This document shows, piece by piece, positions 15,311 to 22,430 of a stretch of 23,689 nucleotides of DNA (its first letter is position 1; every line of letters starts with the position of its first letter). The stretch covers positions 1-23,689 of the forward strand of contig DKCO01000061.1 in the NCBI GenBank assembly GCA_002452215.1. Reading direction: 5' to 3'. The stretch is from Spirochaetales bacterium UBA6872 (GTDB lineage Bacteria > Spirochaetota > Spirochaetia > Sphaerochaetales > Sphaerochaetaceae). A program made the position numbers and the translations under genes. The notes beneath the pieces were generated by a model that was not told where the DNA came from, did not search any database, and saw nothing but the letters and a program-made list of their open reading frames with translations.

Positions 15311-16198
15311 ATGATTATTGGATTTATTGGACTTGGTATTATGGGAAAGCCCATGGCCAAGAATTTGCTAAAAGCAGGATATTCGCTTTGTGTATATGAC
15401 ATTGTTGCTTCTAATATCGATGTATTGGAAAAATGTGGTGCACGACCATGCAAGTGCATCAGGGATGTAGCAGACACAAGCGATATAATAATTACAATGC
15501 TACCTAATTCACCACAAGTAGAAGAAGTTGTTTTGGGAGATAATGGTATTTTAAGTGGAAATGTAGAGGGCAAGATATTGGTCGATATGAGCTCTATCAA
15601 CCCAACTTCAAGCAAGAAAATATATAAAAGATGCATTGATAAAAAAATGTCGATGATAGATGCTCCTGTGTCAGGGGGAGAACCCAAAGCGATTGATGGA
15701 ACATTGTCAATAATGTGTGGGGGAATGCATGATGTTTTTGAGCAGATAAAACCTATACTTATGGCAATGGGCAAGGATGTAACTTATTGTGGAGATATTG
15801 GAGCAGGTAATACAACAAAACTTGCAAATCAAATAATTGTTGCGGGCAATATAGCATTAGTTGCAGAAGCATTTACATTTGCAAAAAAGGCAGGTGTTGA
15901 GCCAGAAGTTGTTTTTAATGCAATTAAAGGTGGACTAGCAGGTTCAACTGTTATGAATGCCAAGGTTCCGATGATGATCAAAGACGATTTCAAGCCTGGA
16001 TTCCGAATTGATTTGCATATAAAAGACTTGGACAACGCTATCCAAACAGCACATACTGTGGGTGCTCCTGTCCCTCTTACTTCAATTTTGATGGAGTTCC
16101 TTGAGAATTTGCATTTCGATGGAAAAGGCAACTTGGATCATAGTGCCCTAGCATGCTATTACGAGAAGCTCTCTGGAGTCAGTATTTCTTCTAAATAG
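15311..16198 (+). CDS. garR: 2-hydroxy-3-oxopropionate (tartronate semialdehyde) reductase
   Basis: A 295-aa beta-hydroxyacid dehydrogenase that reduces tartronate semialdehyde to D-glycerate with NAD(P)H. The frame is open from 15263, overlapping gntR, but AAGGAA before the ATG at 15311 and the dinucleotide fold that begins at once (MIIGFIGLGIMGKPMAKNLL) fix the start. Visible signatures are the substrate loop DAPVSGGEPKAIDGTLSIM (about 118-135), catalytic K170 in GAGNTTKLANQ, and GGLAGST...FKPGFRIDLHIKDLDNA (207-244). The ending DHSALACYYEKLSG is as in enterobacterial GarR/GlxR. This close match favours tartronate semialdehyde over 3-hydroxyisobutyrate, though related semialdehydes remain possible. 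The partner enzymes of the glucarate, glyoxylate and hydroxypyruvate routes (GarL, Gcl, Hyi, glycerate kinase) are absent here. It is last in the ABC-gntR operon and is followed by a terminator. Confidence 0.88.
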   Translation: MIIGFIGLGIMGKPMAKNLLKAGYSLCVYDIVASNIDVLEKCGARPCKCIRDVADTSDIIITMLPNSPQVEEVVLGDNGILSGNVEGKILVDMSSINPTSSKKIYKRCIDKKMSMIDAPVSGGEPKAIDGTLSIMCGGMHDVFEQIKPILMAMGKDVTYCGDIGAGNTTKLANQIIVAGNIALVAEAFTFAKKAGVEPEVVFNAIKGGLAGSTVMNAKVPMMIKDDFKPGFRIDLHIKDLDNAIQTAHTVGAPVPLTSILMEFLENLHFDGKGNLDHSALACYYEKLSGVSISSK

Positions 16199-16296
16199 GA
16201 TACTTGTGTTGGAGAGTGATTTTAAATCCATAATTATTTGCATTTAAAAAGGCAGGCTGTTGATAGAAGAAAAGTATGCAAGTCTCTTGATGTTTT

Positions 16297-16345
16297 CTTG
16301 CTTGGAGATAGTATATATTTTACATACGCCAAGCAAGATTTTTGA
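16297..16345 (+). terminator. Terminator of the ABC-gntR-garR operon
   Basis: CTTGCTTGG (16297-16305) pairs perfectly with CCAAGCAAG (16329-16337) around a 23-base AT-rich loop, followed by ATTTTTGATT. It is placed about 100 bases after garR. The long loop lowers the score, but the GC-rich arms and T-run fit an intrinsic terminator. Confidence 0.55.
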
Positions 16346-16401
16346 TTGTACTTGTTTCACACTCTGATTGTTAACACAAATGCGTATGCCAGGCTGCAAC
16401 A

Positions 16402-16581
16402 TCATGTGGAACTTCTTTCTACGACATATGTTCCAATGATCGTCTTTTTTGAAGCATGTTCTCCATTAAGCACCATCAACAGATTCCTGACTGTTGTTAT
16501 GCTTGTGTCATAAAGCATGTTGTCCAGTGTTATTGATGAGTCTACTAGTAAGATTGATCCGTAACTTGCAACCAAAGTGAT
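16402..16581 (-). pseudogene. C-terminal remnant of a LacI-family regulator
   Basis: A 59-codon open stretch on the - strand reads ...DTSITTVRN directly followed by LLMVLNGEHASKKTIIGTYV and ends VERSST before a TGA at 16402. LacI-type repressors end with a TTVRQ..., A...LL..L.GE, ...TELVVRES(C/T) sequence, so order and spacing match except that about 13 residues between TTVRN and LLMVL are missing. Upstream on the same strand only stop-broken fragments remain. It is a decayed sugar-responsive regulator, which suggests that this locus once carried another carbohydrate operon. The family call is by eye. Confidence 0.5.
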
Positions 16582-16850
16582 TCATTTATGATGAGGTTCT
16601 ACTTTTCTGTTTGGCTAAACTTTATTGAATAGGCTTAATCTTGATATTTCCAAAGTCTCTATAACTCATGATCTTCCTAAAAACTGAAAGTCACAGATTC
16701 ATTTTTTCTGTGAAATCGAATGTGTAAACAGCGAATGGAGTCCATAAAATGTTGGACAGCTTTTTAAGAGAGGGAGATTAGCATGGTTGGAGAAGCAGCT
16801 CTTAGCAACAAAGCCAAAGGTGTATTTATATGGATAAGTCTTAATTCAAG

Positions 16851-17243
16851 TAAGATATGCTTTATTTTTCTGAGAACTGTCTTGACAAGTGTCTTAGGTC
16901 TCTGAAATGGCTGTTTTGTCCCGTTGCCAACACCATTTTTCAATAATGGCGTAGTTTTGATGTACAGAAAATTTTCGGATTTGATTGTTCTGTCATGAAG
17001 AAAATCGAGTAGTTTCTACAAGAATAAAAGCAGAAGCTACTGTACCAGCAGAATCCTTATATTCCTGTGCTTGTGCATATGGCATTCTTCTTCATGGGAA
17101 CGCTTCTTTCTCTCGCCACAACAGGCAAACGGGATTACTAGCGCTCCTGCTTTTTTGACTCACCTTTGCCTTTATGAATACAACCTGAAAAGATATCGGT
17201 CTAAGATATTCTTTATTCTCTGAGAACAGTCTTGCCATGTATC
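16851..17243 (-). repeat. Pair of degenerate direct repeats (possible transposase fragments)
   Basis: Segment A (16851-16893) and segment B (17202-17243) both read TAAGATAT, then a shared CTTTATT, CTGAGAAC, GTCTTG core, with about seven substitutions and one gap. On the - strand B encodes RYMARLFSENKEYL and A a similar RHLSRQFSEK ending in a stop, so similarity is kept at protein level. This suggests two decayed copies of one coding element. Family not recognised. Confidence 0.4.
16913..16934 (-). repeat. 22-base repeat shared with the right window edge
   Basis: The reverse complement of this segment (GGTGTTGGCAACGGGACAAA..., ending AC) matches 20 of 22 bases at 23668-23689 on the + strand. 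Read as protein, this copy gives EKWCWQRDKT and the edge copy LERC-stop-QRDKT. A conserved decayed element or a longer repeat that runs out of the window is the likely explanation. Confidence 0.5.
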
Positions 17244-17299
17244 TACTGAGGCATAATTTCAGCTTTTGTGCATAGACTTCGAGAAAGTTCAAACAAGCC

Positions 17300-17328
17300 T
17301 TGATATGGTATATATCTTGATATATATT
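17300..17328 (+). promoter_or_regulatory. vapBC promoter with overlapping autoregulatory palindrome
   Basis: TTGATA (17300-17305), a 17-base spacer and TATATT (17323-17328) make a good sigma-70 promoter 8 bases before AAGGAG. Inside it lies the perfect dyad TATATATCTTGATATATA (17309-17326), covering the spacer and most of the -10. That is the expected place for a VapB-VapC operator that gives conditional autorepression. TTGATAT also occurs twice, 17 bases apart. Confidence 0.65.
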
Positions 17329-17352
17329 AATTATACAAGGAGATGCATTACT

Positions 17353-17583
17353 ATGATGACTGCAAAGCTGTTTGAAAATGGTCGAAGCCAAGCGGTTCGA
17401 CTTCCGAAGGAATATCGCTTCAATGGTGATGAGGTAGCGATTAACAAAGTTGGTGACATTGTTATTCTGATGCCGAAGAAAAGCAAGTGGTCAGGTTTCT
17501 TGAACAGTTTGGAATTGTTCTCGGATGACTTTATGAGTAATGGCAGAGAACAGCCGACGGTACAGGAACGTGAAACTCTATGA
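17353..17583 (+). CDS. vapB: VapB-family antitoxin (SpoVT/AbrB-like)
   Basis: A 76-aa antitoxin that neutralises the following PIN toxin and represses its own promoter as a complex. The N-terminal swapped-hairpin DNA-binding domain is typical: AKLFENGRSQAVRLPKEYRFNGDEVAINKVGDIVILMP (about 4-41). The C-terminal tail (about 42-76, with WSGFLNSLELFSDDFM) would wrap around VapC. AAGGAGA at 17336-17342 serves the ATG at 17353 (17356 is also possible). The frame upstream to 17266 runs through the promoter and is not coding. The stop overlaps the vapC start (ATGA). Confidence 0.92.
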   Translation: MMTAKLFENGRSQAVRLPKEYRFNGDEVAINKVGDIVILMPKKSKWSGFLNSLELFSDDFMSNGREQPTVQERETL

Positions 17584-17990
17584 AGTATATGCTGGACACT
17601 AACATCTGTATCTATGCTATTAAGCATAAGCCAACTGAAGCCATAAAGAATTTTCTAAAGCATGATCCAGATGATATATGCATCTCATCCATTACTTATG
17701 GAGAACTGATGCACGGAGTAGAAAAGAGTCAAGCGGTGGAGCGAAACCGTGTAGCAATCATGTTATTCTTGTCATCTATTTCTATCCTTCCTTTTGACAA
17801 TGATGCTGCAGAAGAATACGCAAAGGTTCGTGCAGACCTCGAACGAAAAGGAATGCCAATTGGCCCGATGGATATGCTGATTGCTGGTCATGCAAAATCG
17901 AAAGGGGTGATTCTTGTGACGAATAACACTAAAGAGTTCTTTCGTGTTGAAGATTTGGGAGTTGAAGACTGGACAAAAGAATTGCAGTAG
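17580..17990 (+). CDS. vapC: VapC-family PIN-domain ribonuclease toxin
   Basis: A 136-aa PIN-domain endoribonuclease. Enteric relatives (MvpA/VapC) cut initiator tRNA in the anticodon loop, and the same target is plausible but not shown here. The acidic metal site is intact: D6 (MLDTNICIY), E42 (YGELMHG), D98 (GPMDMLIAGHA) and N115/N116 (VTNNTKEF). The length and the ending RVEDLGVEDW are typical. It overlaps vapB by 4 bases, so translation is coupled. Nothing suggests inactivation. Confidence 0.95.
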   Translation: MKYMLDTNICIYAIKHKPTEAIKNFLKHDPDDICISSITYGELMHGVEKSQAVERNRVAIMLFLSSISILPFDNDAAEEYAKVRADLERKGMPIGPMDMLIAGHAKSKGVILVTNNTKEFFRVEDLGVEDWTKELQ

Positions 17991-18016
17991 ACCAGTCGAC
18001 AGAAACTGACATTTTT

Positions 18017-18066
18017 ATTTCGTTTCAAACGAAATGATAACGAAATGCTGTTTGATATATTTCGTT
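18017..18066. promoter_or_regulatory. Repeated ATTTCGTT operator upstream of the HTH-AAA gene
   Basis: ATTTCGTTTCAAACGAAAT (18017-18035) is a perfect 19-base palindrome. Two further half-sites follow, AACGAAAT (18039-18046) and ATTTCGTT (18059-18066), themselves inverted 12 bases apart. Four copies of one 8-base half-site in 50 bases, directly before the gene, are best read as an operator array, perhaps for the helix-turn-helix domain of the gene that follows. Confidence 0.6.
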
Positions 18067-18109
18067 TTTGTGAGGTATGCTAAAACAAAATTCGACTTGG
18101 ATGTGTATT

Positions 18110-19826
18110 ATGAAATACTTATCCTCTGCGGATGCAGCGAAAGCAATGGGGATTACAGTCCGAAGAATTCAGCAAATGTGCAAAAAGGGAGAGATTTCCG
18201 GTGCATCCAAAGAAGGATGTGCATGGCTGATTCCTGAAGATGCAATTTTTCCGTGTCCAAGCGAAAAGAAAAAGCCATTGCCGATTGGAATCTCTGATTT
18301 TCAGGTTGCAACGACGAACTATTATTATGTTGACAAGACTTTATTGATTCGTGATTTTCTGGATACAAAGCCGATGGTGTCTTTGTTTACACGCCCGCCA
18401 CAATTTGGCAAAACACTGAACATGGACATGCTTCGGGTTTTCTTTGAAAAAACATGTGATGACACTTCAGTTTATTTTAGAGATAAGAAAATATGGAAGT
18501 GTGGCGCCTCTTATACTAAGCAACAAGGACAGTATCCAGTTGTTTTCTTGACATTCAAGGATGTGAAATGCCTAACTTGGGAAGAAATTTTTCAAAAAAT
18601 TCGTCGGCTGATCTCGCTTGAATTTATACGACATAGTGAACTGGAAACAAGTCCACTATTGAATTCATATGAAAAAGAGCAATATCATCGTCTTGCCGGA
18701 AACGATGCCAATGAAGTGGATTGCCAAATGGCGCTTCAAATTCTGACAATATTGCTGCATAAGCACTACGAGAAGGAATGTATCATTATCATTGATGAGT
18801 ATGATACCCCGATTCAACAGGGACATAGTTGCAATTTCTATCCTGAAATTGTGAATTTTATGTGCAATTTTTTTCTGGAGGGCTTAAGGATAATTCCCAT
18901 CTTGCCTTTGGCTTTCTTTCTGGAATTTTGAGAGTGGCCAAGGAAAGTATTTTCAGTGGCATGAACAATCTGAAAACGAATTCTATTCTTGATGATAGCT
19001 ATAGCGAGTATTTCGGCTTTACGACTGAAGAGGTAATGGAGATGTTGCGCTATTACAAAAAAGAAGAAAAGTTTCAAGAGATTTGCGAATGGTATGATGG
19101 GTACCGATTTGGCGATACAGAGATCTTCAATCCATGGTCGGTTCAGAGATCACAAAGGGGCTTTGTAAGCTTTTATGCGGTGAAAAAATTACAACCTATG
19201 TGGATACAAGTGTGATTTATCCAGAGGTTCGAAAAAATCCGTATAGCATCTATAGCTTTTTGCTTGTTGCGGGGTATTTGAAAGTTACAGCTATCTACCC
19301 TCAAAATGATGGAAATTTTATGTGTGATGTTGCAATTCCAAACAAAGAAATCGCTTTTGTTTATGAGAAAGAGATTTTAAATCGCACTAATCAGAACGGT
19401 ACTTCTGTTTCCATCAGCCAAGCCATCTTTTCAGGGGATGTGCAAAAGTTGCAATCTTTGCTTGAAGATTTTATGTTGCATAGTATTTCCTTCATGGATG
19501 GAGCCAATGAAGCTTTCTATCATGGCATGATGCTAGGTTTGTGTGCTGTTCTCGGAAATCGGTATCGAGTACGGTCTAATCGTGAATCTGGATTTGGTCG
19601 ATTTTACATTCAACTGATTCCTTTGATTACTGGAATTTCTGGGTTCTTATTTGAATTCAAGCATACCAATGATGCGCATGCGGATTTGGATGCTTTAGCA
19701 GATAGTGCGCTGCGACAGATTGATGATAAAAAGTATGATACAGAACTGCGTAGTGAAGGTGTCAATTCCATCATTAAGATCGGAATTGCTTTTCGAGGAA
19801 AGAATGCAAGAGTTAAACGAAAATAA
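18110..19826 (+). pseudogene. Broken HTH-AAA-ATPase / PD-(D/E)XK nuclease-like gene
   Basis: Three frames together make one protein of the AAA-ATPase-like (PF09820) plus PDDEXK_9 (PF08011) family. Residues 1-46 form an excisionase/MerR-like helix-turn-helix (YLSSADAAKAMGITVRRIQQMCKKGEI) fused to the ATPase. The phosphate loop normally reads RPRRFGKT but here is RPPQFGKT (95-102); Walker B is IIIIDEYDTP. Break 1: a run of 7 T at about 18868 where 8 would keep the frame (NFFSGGLKDNSHLAFGFL then continues in another frame). Break 2: near 19135-19150, after NPWSV, about 30 codons are missing and the frame shifts again, resuming at EITKGLCKLLCGEKITTYVDTSV. In the nuclease part GRFYIQL has Tyr where the family has the catalytic Asp. 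An ATG at 18077 is an alternative start. The family's function is unclear (mobile, often multicopy). This copy is almost surely dead. Confidence 0.85.
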
Positions 19827-20012
19827 GAGCGTGTGTTTCTATAGAAAGGTCATTTAACAGGTTGATTTACATAGTAAAAAGACCTAAATATTCAAAAGGG
19901 GGTTATTCGTTAGTTGTTTTATTTGAAAAAAAGTCGAAAGAAGTGTGCGAATTTAAAAAAAGAGCTATACTTAAATTGTGGAAGGGGATTGTACTCAAAG
20001 GAGATATGCTCT

Positions 20013-20234
20013 ATGAGTGAATACAATATAGACATCGCGGATATGCAGTGTTGGGTTTTCCGCATGGCTCAATCCAAGTGGAGAATGTCTTCTGGCGACT
20101 GTGCTGAACTTTTTAAGAAATACGATATTCTTGGATTTATTTCTGAATGCTATGACATACTTCATCTAAACGGTTACGCCTGTGTCCTTAACGATGTTGA
20201 AACCTTGTTAAAGAATCGAGGAGTATCTGTATGA
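20013..20234 (+). CDS. Small DUF3791-family protein
   Basis: A 73-aa protein resembling DUF3791, small proteins usually found immediately before DUF3990 genes. Sequence features: an aromatic helix DIADMQCWVFRMAQSKWRMSSGDCAELFKKYDILGFISECYDILHLNGYACVLNDVETLL, with WxMSSxDCAELFKKY at about 28-42. The frame is open from 19914, but the ATG at 20013 follows AAAGGAGA and starts the conserved part. Its stop overlaps the next start (ATGA). It is probably the antitoxin or chaperone-like partner of the following gene; that role is inferred from gene order only. Confidence 0.82.
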   Translation: MSEYNIDIADMQCWVFRMAQSKWRMSSGDCAELFKKYDILGFISECYDILHLNGYACVLNDVETLLKNRGVSV

Positions 20235-20812
20235 TCGAATTGCATGATGGGATGCTTTTGTACCATGGCAGTTATATTGGCCTCCCAGAGATCGACCTGA
20301 ATCGTTGCTTTGGTGGACTCGATTTTGGTCGAGGTTTTTATCTTGTATCTTCCTATGAGCAAGCATACAATTACGTTCAGCTTTCAGTTAGGAAAGCAAT
20401 GCGCATTGGTATAGTTCCAAAAGATTTCAATCCGGAAGACGGACAGATATCTGTTTACAAATTCCACTACGATCCCAACCTATTAGCTTACTGTTTCCAA
20501 GGAACATCTATTGAATGGCTCCATTTTGTAGCAGCAAACCGAAAAAATGATTTGTTCCCGCAACTTTTGGAAAAATACAGCATCATCGACATCATCGGTG
20601 GAAAAATTGCAGATGACCAAACGGCTCACACATTACAGCAGTATGTTGGTGGAGTTGACTTTGGTATCCCAGGCACGCCAAAAGCAGATAAAACAGCTAT
20701 TGAAAAACTTCTTCCCAATCGACTAAAAGACCAGTTTTGCTTTCGCACTTTGGATGCTGTTAATCATCTTGAATTTATAAGGAGTGACCGCTATGGAGAT
20801 GTCAAACTATAA
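20231..20812 (+). CDS. DUF3990-family, ADP-ribosyltransferase-like putative toxin
   Basis: A 193-aa protein matching the DUF3990 type. The N terminus LLYHGSYIGLPEIDLNRCFGGLDFGRGFYLVSSYEQAYNYV (about 9-49) has the YHGS...DFGxGFYL...QA layout seen in ADP-ribosyltransferase folds, where the His and the GFY tyrosine contact NAD. A later DxIxGxIADDQ segment (about 119-130) and QYVGGVDFG follow, and CFRTLDAVNHLEFI near 177-190 is typical of the family's C terminus. It overlaps DUF3791 by 4 bases and the next gene by 20. No signal peptide or secretion domain is present, so an intracellular toxin is more likely than a secreted effector. Biochemical activity is not proven for the family, to my knowledge. 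Confidence 0.85.
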   Translation: MIELHDGMLLYHGSYIGLPEIDLNRCFGGLDFGRGFYLVSSYEQAYNYVQLSVRKAMRIGIVPKDFNPEDGQISVYKFHYDPNLLAYCFQGTSIEWLHFVAANRKNDLFPQLLEKYSIIDIIGGKIADDQTAHTLQQYVGGVDFGIPGTPKADKTAIEKLLPNRLKDQFCFRTLDAVNHLEFIRSDRYGDVKL

Positions 20813-21035
20813 CTTCACAGATACTCAGAAAGAAAGCTGTGCTGTCAGCCTCATGCGCGATACGGTCAAAGAACTCGCTTTGCGTGACACTATCTCCTAT
20901 GAAGATGCACTGCTACGCTTCACAAATTCAAAAGTTTATGAAGCACTGTTTGACTATGGCACCGGAATTTGGAGAGAAAGCCCCGACTATATTCTGAATC
21001 TCTATGACTATTGCAATTCTGAAAAGACAGCCTGA
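20793..21035 (+). CDS. Small conserved-type protein, third gene of the DUF3791-DUF3990 module
   Basis: An 80-aa acidic, probably helical protein that I cannot assign to a named family. The ATG at 20793 is preceded by AAGGAG at 20779-20784 with 8-base spacing; a GTG at 20784 in the same frame is less likely. Its start lies inside the end of the DUF3990 gene (20-base overlap), so the three genes are one translationally coupled unit. Features: TISYEDALLRFTNSKVYEALFDYGTGIW near 34-61, then the motif ESPDYILNLYDYC. Small proteins with ...YEALFDxxTGxWxExPDYI... endings next to DUF3990 genes seem to recur. It may be a second partner or the immunity component; this is inference. Confidence 0.75.
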   Translation: MEMSNYNFTDTQKESCAVSLMRDTVKELALRDTISYEDALLRFTNSKVYEALFDYGTGIWRESPDYILNLYDYCNSEKTA

Positions 21036-21076
21036 GTTTTAGTAGTTACGCATGAAATTGACTCTGTGCTAAGTTG

Positions 21077-22225
21077 CTAAGTATCTTTACGAAAGATATC
21101 AAGGTATTCAGTATAAGAATATATCTTTGTTTTTCCAGATTTTGAAGTTTGCTTCAAGATTCCATCTTTGACCAAAATAGAAACAGCTTTCGCAACAGTA
21201 TTGTATGAAAATCCAAGACCTGTAGCTGTTTTCTGGATATCAATGATAGGATTGGACTCCAAATAGGTGAATACTTGAAGAACACTGGCACGCTGTCTCT
21301 TTGTCAGAGGAGCAAATAATTTTATATTTTTATCGTGTAGTGCAATAAGACTGTCAATCGTATTGATTGCATCTTCAGCAGAAGAAGCAAAAGCCTGAAG
21401 AAAAAAGGAGATCCACTGCTCATAATCGCCTGTTCGTCTTACTTGAGTCATTCGATCATAGTATTCAACACGGTTCATCTTGAGGTAATAAGAAATATAA
21501 AGTGTCGGAGTAGACAAGATCCTTTTTTTCATCAAGAAAAGAGTAATGAGAAGTCGTCCTACACGTCCATTGCCATCAAGAAATGGATGTATGGTTTCAA
21601 TTTGATAGTGGATTAATGCTGCTTGGATCAAAGGGTCGAGATTATCATCATCGCTATTGATATATTTTTCGAGGTCAGACATTGCTGTTAACATGTCATC
21701 TGGGTTTGGTGGAATATAATGAGCACTTTTAAGTGTGCTTCCGTGACCACCAATCCAGTTTTGCGAATACCGAAATTCACCAGGATTTTTTTCCTGTCCT
21801 CTAACGTTTTCCATTAGGAGTGCATGAGTCTCTTTGATTAGACGATTGCATAAAGGCAATGTATTTAGCCTGGCAATGGCAAATTCAGTTGCATGAATAT
21901 AGTTGACAACATCAGAAACATCTCTGTTTGCATTCTTTTCAAGAAAAGGATTCAAGATATCATCAAGCGTGCACTGTGTGCCTTCAATCTGCGACGAAAG
22001 AAGAGCTTCTTTCCGAACGTACATGGAAACGAAAAGTCCCATGTTTGGTATGCGGGAGGACAAAGCTTCAAGTGTTGCTATTTTCTTGTTTGCATCAATA
22101 AGTTTTGTCAGGAGTTCACCAGATAGCTCAATAGTAGGATTTGGTGGCATAGGAGATGGTCGAAAGGATTTATACATCATTTCGCCAGATAAATTACTTA
22201 CGAATGTTCCTGCTCTGTTTGCCAT
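21077..22225 (-). CDS. Fic-domain protein (class II, AMPylase-type) with C-terminal winged helix
   Basis: A 382-aa Fido-superfamily enzyme that would transfer AMP (or another phosphate-containing group) to a hydroxyl side chain of a target protein. The catalytic loop is complete: H213-P-F-L-D-G-N-G-R221-V-G-R, so the family's catalytic His, Asp, Gly and Arg are present. The N-terminal inhibitory helix motif [S/T]xxxE[G/N] is also present as S77-S-Q-I-E81-G82, which makes it class II with built-in autoinhibition by Glu81. An N-terminal Fic_N segment (about 25-100) precedes the core. At the C terminus (about 310-375) a winged helix-turn-helix (DIQKTATGLGFSYNTVAKAVSILVKDGIL) follows. GGGAAG lies before the ATG. 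It converges on the DUF3990 module. Many such Fic-HTH proteins are widespread and not toxic; target unknown. Confidence 0.93.
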   Translation of the reverse strand: MANRAGTFVSNLSGEMMYKSFRPSPMPPNPTIELSGELLTKLIDANKKIATLEALSSRIPNMGLFVSMYVRKEALLSSQIEGTQCTLDDILNPFLEKNANRDVSDVVNYIHATEFAIARLNTLPLCNRLIKETHALLMENVRGQEKNPGEFRYSQNWIGGHGSTLKSAHYIPPNPDDMLTAMSDLEKYINSDDDNLDPLIQAALIHYQIETIHPFLDGNGRVGRLLITLFLMKKRILSTPTLYISYYLKMNRVEYYDRMTQVRRTGDYEQWISFFLQAFASSAEDAINTIDSLIALHDKNIKLFAPLTKRQRASVLQVFTYLESNPIIDIQKTATGLGFSYNTVAKAVSILVKDGILKQTSKSGKTKIYSYTEYLDIFRKDT

Positions 22226-22430
22226 GATTGCTTCCCTTTATTCGAAAAATGGAATTTGAGTTTTCTGGAATCATTTTAATATATCAATTTCAAAAAAACA
22301 CCTTTTTATGAAAATGAAATACAAAAGAAATATCAGAAAAATGATTTTAATGAAATTTATGCTTAATCTGGCATAGGACGCAAGCAGGTGCGTAGCGTCT
22401 GAAGCTTGGGTCGAGATATATAATGAGATT
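22226..22430. other. AT-rich gap between fic and the IS element
   Basis: The fic promoter should lie here, but no clear consensus pair was found. On the - strand 22271-22372 is open for 33 codons of mostly hydrophobic residues (SINFIKIIFLIFLLYFIF...) before a TGA. This could be the severed 3' end of the GNAT gene that lies beyond the IS element, or simply AT-rich chance. The region includes the presumed left end of the element. Confidence 0.3.

Larger units (their letters stand above)
16585..17299. other. Decayed, gene-free stretch with degenerate repeats
   Basis: No intact gene is supported here. The 99-codon - strand frame at 17092-17391 overlaps the vapB promoter and start and has no ribosome-binding site. 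Two related segments (16851-16893 and 17202-17243, about 80% alike) lie about 350 bases apart in the same orientation. A 22-base segment at 16913-16934 recurs inverted at the right window edge. Together they look like scraps of a repeated mobile element that I cannot name. Confidence 0.45.

Noticed and set aside
15283..15774. 163-codon - strand frame within garR
   Set aside because: Antisense shadow of a strongly conserved dehydrogenase; no start signal.
17092..17391. 99-codon - strand frame upstream of and over vapB
   Set aside because: It runs through the vapBC promoter and vapB start, lacks a ribosome-binding site, and only part of it recalls the degenerate repeat.
21082..21098. TATCTTT/AAAGATA hairpin as terminator of fic
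   Set aside because: It lies within the last codons of fic rather than after its stop, and no T run follows.
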